The translations under genes and the position numbers were made by a program. From Streptococcus salivarius (GTDB taxonomy: Bacteria > Bacillota > Bacilli > Lactobacillales > Streptococcaceae), in NCBI RefSeq assembly GCF_000785515.1, contig NZ_CP009913.1, positions 648,001 to 712,000 on the forward strand: 64,000 bases of DNA, written 5' to 3'. Under the pieces are notes generated by a model. That model did no database searches, had not been told where the DNA came from, and saw nothing but the letters and a program-made list of their open reading frames with translations. Of the stretch, positions 27,694 to 35,127 are shown piece after piece; positions within the stretch are counted from its first letter, which is position 1, and the number at the start of each line of letters is the position of its first letter.

Positions 27694-28005
27694 CCAATTC
27701 TGAATAAGGAGTGTGATAGCAGTTCCAAACACTGAAACGAAAAGAGGTATCCAGAAACTTGTGAGCCAAAGTTGGCGTGAGAAAGTTTTGTATTGACGTA
27801 GGAAGATAAGACCCCTGCTAGTAATTCTGAAATCATTCGTTAGGTATTGCTCAATGAATGACAATGAAATTAATTCTTCAATAGCAAGTAGATCTTGCTC
27901 AATTAAATCTGAATAGTCTTCATAGATGACACAATTGGAATCATCTATGACCTCAATCATTTCTTTCAACAACTTTCTAGCTTGTTTCGATACAGTTTCA
28001 ATCAT
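27682..28005 (-). CDS. Winged-helix-like protein with C-terminal membrane helix, unknown
   Basis: A 107-residue protein on the opposite strand to the surrounding early genes. Residues 1-78 are helical with a winged-helix-like pattern (LAIEELISLSFIEQYL, FRITSRGLIFLRQYK). A hydrophobic helix at ~84-104 (FWIPLFVSVFGTAITLLI) anchors it. ATG 28005 is chosen: GAGGTG lies 8 nt upstream, and the in-frame GTG at 28014 is inside that ribosome site. The strand switch implies its own promoter and possibly expression in the lysogen, like a moron. Function unknown. Confidence 0.7.
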   Translation of the reverse strand: MIETVSKQARKLLKEMIEVIDDSNCVIYEDYSDLIEQDLLAIEELISLSFIEQYLTNDFRITSRGLIFLRQYKTFSRQLWLTSFWIPLFVSVFGTAITLLIQNWLFN

Positions 28006-28047
28006 TTTAAACACCTCTTGAATTAATTATATCAGAAAGGACTACCA

Positions 28048-28287
28048 ATGAAAATAACCTACAAACCAGCCGGAATCAATGAAACGGCTGAGTGGGGAGA
28101 CTATGAACACCTCATGCAACGGTGGGAAGGTCTAGGGAAGTCAATGGCAAAAAACCTCATTCGAGAAATGAGGGATAACAAAGACTTTCGGGGCTATGTT
28201 GTCAACCCAACTCATAAACTGGTTTTTATCAACTATGAAGGGTTTAAGTCCTTCATCGAATGGAAAACTAGGAACAGATTCAAATAA
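28048..28287 (+). CDS. Small phage protein, possible excisionase/DUF771-like
   Basis: A 79-residue basic protein with a pattern recalling small winged-helix excisionases: an N-terminal Trp-containing segment (WGDYEHLMQRW), a central helix (SMAKNLIREMRDN) and a C-terminal hydrophobic-basic end (GFKSFIEWKTRNRFK). AGAAAGGAC precedes the ATG. Its position between cro and the replication genes suits a DNA-binding accessory protein such as Xis, but the match is weak. Confidence 0.55.
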   Translation: MKITYKPAGINETAEWGDYEHLMQRWEGLGKSMAKNLIREMRDNKDFRGYVVNPTHKLVFINYEGFKSFIEWKTRNRFK

Positions 28288-28315
28288 CATTAATATCCCT
28301 GGCCGCAGAAGTGAG

Positions 28316-28426
28316 CTAGTGAGGAGATGTAAGCAATACCAACCAAAAAACTACAACGATTTGATATTCATAATTGTCTCCTTAAATATATAAATCTATG
28401 AAAAAATCCTCACTAGTTCTCTAGTG
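28316..28426. repeat. Nested inverted repeats CTAGTGAGGA / TCCTCACTAG / CTAGTG
   Basis: CTAGTGAGGA (28316-28325) is the exact reverse complement of TCCTCACTAG (28407-28416), 81 bp apart. The second arm also forms a local hairpin CACTAG-TTCT-CTAGTG (28411-28426). The ~170-bp gap 28288-28456 has no gene. It may be a structured RNA or a site for a DNA-binding protein. Confidence 0.5.
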
Positions 28427-28456
28427 CGGTTAGGGAAAAGAAGAAAGGGATTAACA

Positions 28457-28612
28457 ATGAAAAAACTATTTGCATGGCTTTGGAGCAAAAAACAACAAGA
28501 ACCAGAATATTTCTTTGAGCCAGTATGGACACCACGAGAAATCAACGACCAGAAATATGAAGCACGCCAAAAACGTGAGCGTGAGTTACTAGCGAAATAC
28601 GGAAACCGATAA
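28457..28612 (+). CDS. Small basic phage protein, unknown
   Basis: A 51-residue protein starting at ATG 28457, with AAAGGGA upstream. An aromatic N-terminus (MKKLFAWLWSKK) could be a short amphipathic or membrane-contacting helix. A charged helix rich in Arg, Glu and Lys follows. No family was recognised. Confidence 0.6.
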   Translation: MKKLFAWLWSKKQQEPEYFFEPVWTPREINDQKYEARQKRERELLAKYGNR

Positions 28613-28819
28613 GATCACTATCTTCAATCCGTAGCCACGGCCCCATCGTGGAGTGTATCTTATACCCATTTTCCCAAAAAATAACACTTTACTACCCACA
28701 CAAAATCTTTCTAAAAAACATATTTACAAAGCGGTGGGGCTATGGGTGCGGATTGAAGCACTAAAAAAGCACAGGTAAGGGCCTGTGCAAGAAAAAAACA
28801 TCTATACAAGGAGTATACC
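28613..28819 (+). promoter_or_regulatory. Structured leader upstream of the LPXTG gene
   Basis: This 207-bp gene-free stretch holds an exact 10-bp inverted repeat CTTCAATCCG (28622-28631) / CGGATTGAAG (28749-28758). It is reinforced by a second pairing block, GCCCCATCG (28640-28648) with CGGTGGGGC (28732-28740). A competing local hairpin CCACG/CGTGG (28635-28639, 28647-28651) overlaps it. A further hairpin GCACAGG/CCTGTGC lies about 25 bp before the start codon. No clear promoter was found. The alternative folds suggest post-transcriptional control, but this is inference. Confidence 0.45.
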
Positions 28820-30541
28820 ATGAAAACACTCAACACTCAAACAGTAGCTAAACCTGGATTCACTAAAAGCAAAGCATTTGGCTTGTGTGGCACACTTGCC
28901 ATTGCCACAGCTCTATTGATTGGAGCTGGTCAAGTATCAGCGGACGAAACTACCGCACCAGTGGCGGATACACAGCCAGCGGTGTCTAACGTTTACACAG
29001 CGGATAACGCTGGTAACGTTACAGTTACACCTAGCGAAACAGCGGCACCAGTAGAATCTCAACCGATTGCAGAAGCACCAGCAACAACTACAGAAGTAGC
29101 TCAACCAGTAGCTGAAACCCCAGCGGCACCTACTACAGTTACCAAAGAAGGCGACACAATCAACGTTGAAAATCCTAACGTTGAGGTTACTTTCCCTAAC
29201 GGTAATGGTAAATACTCACCGTTCGAAGTGGAATATAAAGATATTCAAATTCCAGACGACGTGCCGGTTAATGCTGGTGACAAGGTTACTTTTGACTTGC
29301 CCGAAGAAGTGAAATTCCAAACCTCTTACGAGTTTGATGTTCACAATCCAGAAAAAGCAGTAGTTGGTAAAGCTACAGCGGATGCCACTACGAACAAGGT
29401 GACAACTGTATTCAATGACTACTTTAAGACACACCCTCTAAATAAGAGCATGAGTCTTAAACTTGATGCAAGTTGGACCGATAAAGTTGTAGCAGGGAAG
29501 CCGGTAAATATCAACTTTAACGGAACTGTGGTAACAGCTAATATTGGTTCAGAGCAAGTCATTGGCAAAGATGAACTTATCGCTAAATGGGGATTCCAAG
29601 ACAAAGAAGACCCTACTGTAATCAATTGGACAGCTCGTGTTAACTATGCCAAACGTGTACTAAACTATGTATCAATCATTGATACCATGAGTGATAATCA
29701 AAAGCTTGTTGATAATTACTTCGAAATCAAATCGATTGAAAGCGTAGACCCTTGGATTGATAAAGGTTCTGCTATGGATTTAGTAAAATCAATCAGTAAA
29801 TCAGACCACGGTTTCACAATTAAAATGGATCGCCTTGATCATATGATTTATATTAACTATAAAACTAAATTGATTAACGCGGTTAAAGATAGCGTAAACC
29901 CAACCAATAAGATTGAGTTGAAAGCTGAGTCAGACGGTGCTATCTCACACAGTTATGTCCAACTTGTCGGTGGTAAAGGCGATGCCAGCGGTGAAAATAA
30001 ACCAGAACCAACGTTTGAAATTCCACACGATGCACCTAAGTACGAAAAACCGGAATTTGAGGGCGGCATCCCAGGGATTCCAGAGGTGCGAGAATTGCCA
30101 GAGTACACTGAACCAATCGGTACCGTACCGAATGAAGCCCCAGTTTATGATAAACCAGAATGGAACGGCGGTATTCCGGGTATTCCGGAAGTTCGTGAGC
30201 TCCCACCATTCGAAGGCGGCGTAGTTCCAAACGACGCCCCTATCCTCGACTTGCCAGAGCTTGAAATTCCAGTAGAGCCAGATAAACCGGTTACGCCGAA
30301 AGAATTACCTAGCAAGCCCGTAGACGCTCCGAAAACAAAAGAGGCGGAATACGCCACAGTATCTTATAACTTCGTACCAGTGAGCAAAGAGACACCTAAA
30401 ACAGCCGTTTACGGTGGTGTTCTCCCAAACACTGGGGAGAAAGAGGGGATTGCTAGCGCTTTAGGGTTGGTAGTAATTGCAGCAGGTATCACAACTTTGG
30501 GATTGAGCTTCAAGAAATACAACGAAGAAAAAGAGGATTAA
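28820..30541 (+). CDS. Phage-encoded LPXTG cell-wall-anchored adhesin-like protein
   Basis: A 573-residue surface protein. A signal peptide (1-41, hydrophobic core LCGTLAIATALLIGAG, cleavage after VSA) is followed by a Thr/Pro/Ala-rich linker (~42-105). Residues ~110-390 look like tandem Ig-like adhesin domains of the SdrG/collagen-binding type (INWTARVNYAKRVLNYVSI, DTMSDNQKLVDNYFEI). A Pro/Glu-rich stalk (~400-515) has two copies of a unit containing GGIPGIPEVRELP. The sortase motif LPNTG at 535-539, a hydrophobic helix and a charged tail complete the anchor. It lies between early and replication genes, and its last codons carry the ribosome site of the next gene. Role may be host adhesion or blocking of phage receptors. 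Confidence 0.9.
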   Translation: MKTLNTQTVAKPGFTKSKAFGLCGTLAIATALLIGAGQVSADETTAPVADTQPAVSNVYTADNAGNVTVTPSETAAPVESQPIAEAPATTTEVAQPVAETPAAPTTVTKEGDTINVENPNVEVTFPNGNGKYSPFEVEYKDIQIPDDVPVNAGDKVTFDLPEEVKFQTSYEFDVHNPEKAVVGKATADATTNKVTTVFNDYFKTHPLNKSMSLKLDASWTDKVVAGKPVNINFNGTVVTANIGSEQVIGKDELIAKWGFQDKEDPTVINWTARVNYAKRVLNYVSIIDTMSDNQKLVDNYFEIKSIESVDPWIDKGSAMDLVKSISKSDHGFTIKMDRLDHMIYINYKTKLINAVKDSVNPTNKIELKAESDGAISHSYVQLVGGKGDASGENKPEPTFEIPHDAPKYEKPEFEGGIPGIPEVRELPEYTEPIGTVPNEAPVYDKPEWNGGIPGIPEVRELPPFEGGVVPNDAPILDLPELEIPVEPDKPVTPKELPSKPVDAPKTKEAEYATVSYNFVPVSKETPKTAVYGGVLPNTGEKEGIASALGLVVIAAGITTLGLSFKKYNEEKED

Positions 30542-30545
30542 GTGA

Positions 30546-31859
30546 ATGAGCATCGCGATAAATAAGTTGGAAATTGAAAACGTCAAACGAATTAAAGCAG
30601 TCAAGGTTGAGCCATCGCCTACCGGCCTCACAGTAATCGGTGGGAATAATAACCAGGGTAAAACAAGCGTGCTAGATTCTATCGCTTGGGCACTTGGTGG
30701 GAATCGTTTTAAACCTAGCAAGGCGGCTCGTGAAGGTTCTGTCGTTCCTCCTTCTCTTAAAATTACCATGTCAAATGGATTGATTGTTGAGAGAAAAGGA
30801 AAAAACAGCTCTCTGAAAGTAATTGATCCGAACGGCAATAAAGGCGGCCAACAACTTCTCGATAGTTTCGTTGAGGAATTGGCCATCAACCTCCCGAAAT
30901 TTATGGACAGCACTGCTAAAGAGAAAGCTGACATCCTTTTGCAAATCATCGGGGTTGGCCCTCAATTAGCTGAATTAGAAATCAAAGAGAAGCAGTTATA
31001 TGATCAGCGCCATGCTATCGGTGTAATTGCTGACCAGAAGGAAAAGTTCGCAAAAGAACAGACCTATTACCCAGACGCACCAAAAGAGTTGGTTTCCATT
31101 GCAGACCTGATTGCAGAACAGCAAGAAGTGTTAGCAAAAAATGGAGAGAATGCTCGCAAACGTCAAAACGCTCAGCAGATTAAAACTGCCTACGAAGGCA
31201 AACTTGCTGAAGTTAACCGTTTGGCAGAACAATTGAAGGCAGCTCAAGCAGAATTAGAAACTCTTGAAAACGACCTTCAAATTGCTACCGACTTAACGAT
31301 TGACCTTATCGATGAATCTACAGAAGAAATCGAAAGCAATATCGCCAACATCGAACAAACAAACCTCAAGGTTCGAGCAAATCTTGATAAAGAAAAAGCT
31401 GAAGAAGAAGCTAGAGTCCAACGTGAAGAATACAACAGATTATCTAGCGAAATCGAAGCTGTTCGAAAAGACAAGCGTGACCTGTTAACTAATGCCGACC
31501 TGCCACTCGAAGGACTATCTGTCAACGATGGGAAACTTCTCTATCTCGGTCAAGAGTGGGATAACATGTCAGGTTCTCAACAACTCATGGTAGCGACCGC
31601 AATCGTCCGAAAACTAAAACCGGATTGTGGCTTCGTTTTAATCGACAAGCTCGAACAAATGGACCAAATCACATTGGACCAATTTGGAAAATGGCTTGAG
31701 GATGAAGGTCTCCAAGCTATTGCAACGAGAGTATCGACTGGTGATGAATGCTCAATTATCATCGAAGACGGCTATAGTCTCGATAATAAGACACATCAGC
31801 CAACAACAGAAGCTAAATCCGAAACACCACAAACGCCATCATGGCAAGGAGGATTTTAA
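30546..31859 (+). CDS. SMC/SbcC-like AAA ATPase of the replication module
   Basis: A 437-residue ATPase. The N-terminal ABC/SMC head has LEIENVKRIKAV and Walker A GGNNNQGKTS (Lys39). A coiled coil spans ~140-310. The C-terminal half-head follows with MSGSQQLMVATAIVRKL (signature) and FVLIDKLEQMD (Walker B). It resembles gp46/SbcC- or RecF-like phage proteins that manage DNA ends. The AGAGG ribosome site lies inside the upstream LPXTG gene, so the two are coupled. The next gene starts in its stop codon. Confidence 0.85.
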   Translation: MSIAINKLEIENVKRIKAVKVEPSPTGLTVIGGNNNQGKTSVLDSIAWALGGNRFKPSKAAREGSVVPPSLKITMSNGLIVERKGKNSSLKVIDPNGNKGGQQLLDSFVEELAINLPKFMDSTAKEKADILLQIIGVGPQLAELEIKEKQLYDQRHAIGVIADQKEKFAKEQTYYPDAPKELVSIADLIAEQQEVLAKNGENARKRQNAQQIKTAYEGKLAEVNRLAEQLKAAQAELETLENDLQIATDLTIDLIDESTEEIESNIANIEQTNLKVRANLDKEKAEEEARVQREEYNRLSSEIEAVRKDKRDLLTNADLPLEGLSVNDGKLLYLGQEWDNMSGSQQLMVATAIVRKLKPDCGFVLIDKLEQMDQITLDQFGKWLEDEGLQAIATRVSTGDECSIIIEDGYSLDNKTHQPTTEAKSETPQTPSWQGGF

Positions 31860-32956
31860 TGCAAATCACAAGAGGTATTAAAGCCAGAGCTCAGAAGGTT
31901 GTTATCTACGGCCCTGAAGGTATCGGGAAATCAAGTTTTGCAGCTCAATTTCCAGACCCTGTGTTTATCGATACTGAAGGTTCTACAGACAATATGGATG
32001 TAGCTAGATTGGATAAACCATCAAGTTGGACCATGTTGATGAACGAGATTGCTTTCATCAAAGCAAACCCAGATTCATGCAAGACCTTGGTAGTCGATAC
32101 AATCGATTGGGCTGAGTCGTTAGCGGTTGAATCCGTTTGTGCTCAGCACGGAAAGAAGGGAATCGAAGATTTTGGATGGGGGAATGGATATACCTACGTC
32201 CGTGAAGAAATTGGTCGCTTCCTAAATAGTCTAAGCGAATTAATTGATCTAGGGATTAATGTTGTTCTTACTGCGCACGCTCAGATTAAGACCTTCACTC
32301 AACCCGACGAAATGGGAAGCTATGACCGCTACGAGCTCAAACTTGGAAAGAAAACAAGCTCACAGACAGCACCGTTGGTCAAAGAGTGGGCTGACATGGT
32401 CCTATTCTGTAACTACGAAACAATCGTAATGACTGATGAGAAGTCTAAAAAATCGAAAGCGCAAGGTGGACAGCGTGTTATGTATACACAACACCATCCG
32501 GCGTGGGATGCCAAGAATCGTCACAATCTACCTAATAAACTGCCATTAGACTACGCTGGAATCGCTCATATTTTCAATAATGTTCAAGCTGCACAGCAGC
32601 CAGCAAAGGTACAAACTCCGCCGCCTGCACCTAAGGAACCAACAGTGCCAGCGGAAGAAACGCCTATTCAAACTCAAACACCAACTCCAACTCCACAAGA
32701 GCCAGTCAACCCTGCACCAGTGGAACGTGGAGCTTATCAAGAGCCTGCTCCGTTCATCGAGCCTGCTCTCCGTGACCTAATGATTGCTAACCAGGTCACT
32801 GAACAAGAACTTCAACAGGCTGTAGCCTCTAAAGGCTATTACCCTATTGAAACACCTATCTCAATGTATGACAAATCATTCATCGACGGGGCTCTAGTAG
32901 CTACTTGGGACCGTGTCTTTGAAATGGTAAAAGAAATCCGTGGATCAGAATTTTAG
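31859..32956 (+). CDS. Sak4-like RecA-fold ATPase, probable recombinase
   Basis: A 365-residue phage ATPase of the AAA_24/Sak4 type. Walker A GPEGIGKS is at 18-25, VFIDTEGS and TLVVDTIDW follow as acidic motifs, and NVVLTAHAQIK is the sensor. A Pro/Gln-rich linker (~240-290) precedes a C-terminal helical domain. Sak4 proteins promote single-strand annealing and work with an SSB; the DUF669 protein next door may be that partner. Start 31859 is used: AAGGAGG lies upstream and the ATG overlaps the previous stop (TAATG). Confidence 0.82.
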   Translation: MQITRGIKARAQKVVIYGPEGIGKSSFAAQFPDPVFIDTEGSTDNMDVARLDKPSSWTMLMNEIAFIKANPDSCKTLVVDTIDWAESLAVESVCAQHGKKGIEDFGWGNGYTYVREEIGRFLNSLSELIDLGINVVLTAHAQIKTFTQPDEMGSYDRYELKLGKKTSSQTAPLVKEWADMVLFCNYETIVMTDEKSKKSKAQGGQRVMYTQHHPAWDAKNRHNLPNKLPLDYAGIAHIFNNVQAAQQPAKVQTPPPAPKEPTVPAEETPIQTQTPTPTPQEPVNPAPVERGAYQEPAPFIEPALRDLMIANQVTEQELQQAVASKGYYPIETPISMYDKSFIDGALVATWDRVFEMVKEIRGSEF

Positions 32957-32970
32957 GAGGAATATAAACA

Positions 32971-33534
32971 ATGACTACACTTAACAATAATTTTCAACGT
33001 GAATTTGGCTGGGACGACACTATTCAAGAAGATGCTAAAGAGTTTATCACGCTAACTCCCGGAGATTATGTCTTCACTGTAACAAACTTTGAACGTGGAC
33101 GTCACGCTCCAAACCCACAAAATCCTGGGAAACTTCCAGCATGTAACAAAGCGATCATCACAATCCAAGTTGAGACTGAAGAAGGTCTTGCAACAATGAC
33201 ACACAATCTATTCTTGCACTCATCAACTGAAGGAATGCTCTCAGCGTTCTTCGGAGCCATCGGGCAAAAGAAACGCGGGGAACCACTTCAAATGAATTGG
33301 AATACCGTCGTGGGTTCAACAGGGGTGTGCCGTGTCGGAAACCGCACATACAACGACACTGTGTATAACGATGTCAAACAAATGATCTACGCCGACAGTG
33401 TTGATTGGACAAAAGTATTGAATGCCAATGTTGCTCCACAAGGTGGACAACAAGCTCCTCAACAAAACCAAGGGTATCAACAACCTCAACAACCTCAACA
33501 AGCACCTAACGGTGGTGGATTCGGAGGATTCTAA
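32971..33534 (+). CDS. DUF669 family protein, probable SSB-like
   Basis: A 187-residue protein. A compact N-terminal domain (~1-145; GDYVFTVTNFERGRH, HNLFLHSSTEGMLSAFF) is followed by a Gln/Pro/Gly-rich disordered tail ending in GGGFGGF. The layout of an OB-like domain plus flexible tail with a conserved aromatic end resembles single-strand DNA-binding proteins. DUF669 genes sit beside Sak4-like ATPases in many phages. AGGAGGAA precedes the ATG. Confidence 0.75.
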   Translation: MTTLNNNFQREFGWDDTIQEDAKEFITLTPGDYVFTVTNFERGRHAPNPQNPGKLPACNKAIITIQVETEEGLATMTHNLFLHSSTEGMLSAFFGAIGQKKRGEPLQMNWNTVVGSTGVCRVGNRTYNDTVYNDVKQMIYADSVDWTKVLNANVAPQGGQQAPQQNQGYQQPQQPQQAPNGGGFGGF

Positions 33535-35117
33535 TGCAACTTAGACCTTACCAAGAAGAGGCAAGGGTTAAGGTACAGCAAGAGTGGAAGGAGGGCAGGA
33601 AGCGCACGCTACTTGTCCTACCCACTGGCTGTGGCAAGACCATCGTCTTTTCAAAAATTATAGAAGACCGTGTCAAAATGGGAGAACGTGTTCTCGTTCT
33701 CGCTCATCGCTCAGAACTTTTGGAACAAGCCAGTGATAAATTAATGACGGCTACAGGGCTAGGAACGGCACTGGAGAAAGCTGAAAATACTTCAATCGGC
33801 TCATGGTTTCGTGTTGTCGTTGGTTCAGTACAGACTATGCAGCGTGAGAAACGACTCAGTCAGTTCCCACCTAATCACTTCGATACTATCGTCATCGATG
33901 AGGCTCACCACGCCATATCAGACGGTTATCAGCGTGTGCTAGAGCACTTCGGGGAAGCTAATGTCTTAGGTGTCACAGCCACGCCTGACCGTGGTGATAT
34001 GCGAAATTTAGGCAGCTATTTCGACAGTCTAGCTTATGAGTACCCTTTGGTTGACGCTATTAAATCAGGGTATCTATCGAAAATCACAGCTATTACAATC
34101 CCTCTTGAGCTCGACTTGTCAACAGTTAGTCAACAAGGTGGAGATTTCAAAGCCAGTGAAATTGGAACAGCTCTGGACCCTTATCTCGAACAAATTGCGG
34201 ACGAGATGGTCAAGCAGTGCAAAAACAGGAAAACAGTCGTTTTCTTGCCACTAGTGAAAACATCACAAAAATTCCGAGACATCCTAAACGAGAAGGGATT
34301 TCGAGCCGCTGAGGTGAACGGAGAATCCAAGGATCGCGCTGAAATCCTAGAAGATTTCGACAAGGATAAATACAATGTTTTGTGTAACTCGATGCTGTTA
34401 ACGGAGGGTTGGGACTGTCCAACAGTAGACTGCGTGGTTGTGTTAAGGCCGACAAAAGTCCGTGCTCTGTATAGTCAAATGGTGGGACGTGGTACACGTC
34501 TTGCACCCGGGAAGGAAAATCTATTACTACTTGATTTCCTATGGCACACTGAACGTCACGAACTTTGTAGACCAGCACACTTAATCGCTAGCAGTCCAGA
34601 GGTCGCTAAAAAGATGACTGAAAACATGGCTGAAGATACTGAGGTTGAATTCAGTCTATTGGAAGCTGAAGAACAAGCTGGAAAAGATGTTGTCGCCGAA
34701 AGAGAAGAAGCTCTCGCTAAGCAACTTGCAGAACAACGGAAGAAAAAACGCAAACTTGTGGATCCATTGCAGTTCGAAATGTCAATCCAAGCTGAAGACT
34801 TAGCGGACTATGTCCCATCATTTGGTTGGGAAATGGCTCCGCCTTCAGAAAAACAGCTTAAAGCGCTTGAAAAATTCGGAATCTATACCGAAGAAATCGG
34901 GAATGCTGGAAAAGCTGGCAAACTACTAGACCGCTTAAACAAACGCAAAGACAGTGGATTGACCACACCTAAACAGATACGATTGCTCGAAGGTCGCGGC
35001 TTCCGCAATGTCGGGATGTGGAAATTTGAAGATGCTAGCAATCTGATTAATCGAATTGCAGCTAGCGGCTGGAGAATGCCAAAAGGAATCATTCCAGCTA
35101 CATACCAGCCAGAATAA
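33534..35117 (+). CDS. DEAD/DEAH-box superfamily 2 helicase
   Basis: A 527-residue SF2 helicase. Motif I is LPTGCGKT (Lys35), motif II DEAH at 122-125, motif III GVTATPDR and motif VI SQMVGRGTRLAP. Residues ~370-440 are a charged helical region, and the C-terminal ~80 residues (KQLKALEKFGI, KQIRLLEGRGF) form a repeated helix-hairpin module likely to bind DNA. It probably unwinds or remodels DNA in phage replication. It overlaps the previous stop by 1 bp. Confidence 0.92.
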   Translation: MQLRPYQEEARVKVQQEWKEGRKRTLLVLPTGCGKTIVFSKIIEDRVKMGERVLVLAHRSELLEQASDKLMTATGLGTALEKAENTSIGSWFRVVVGSVQTMQREKRLSQFPPNHFDTIVIDEAHHAISDGYQRVLEHFGEANVLGVTATPDRGDMRNLGSYFDSLAYEYPLVDAIKSGYLSKITAITIPLELDLSTVSQQGGDFKASEIGTALDPYLEQIADEMVKQCKNRKTVVFLPLVKTSQKFRDILNEKGFRAAEVNGESKDRAEILEDFDKDKYNVLCNSMLLTEGWDCPTVDCVVVLRPTKVRALYSQMVGRGTRLAPGKENLLLLDFLWHTERHELCRPAHLIASSPEVAKKMTENMAEDTEVEFSLLEAEEQAGKDVVAEREEALAKQLAEQRKKKRKLVDPLQFEMSIQAEDLADYVPSFGWEMAPPSEKQLKALEKFGIYTEEIGNAGKAGKLLDRLNKRKDSGLTTPKQIRLLEGRGFRNVGMWKFEDASNLINRIAASGWRMPKGIIPATYQPE

Positions 35118-35127
35118 AGGAGATTAA

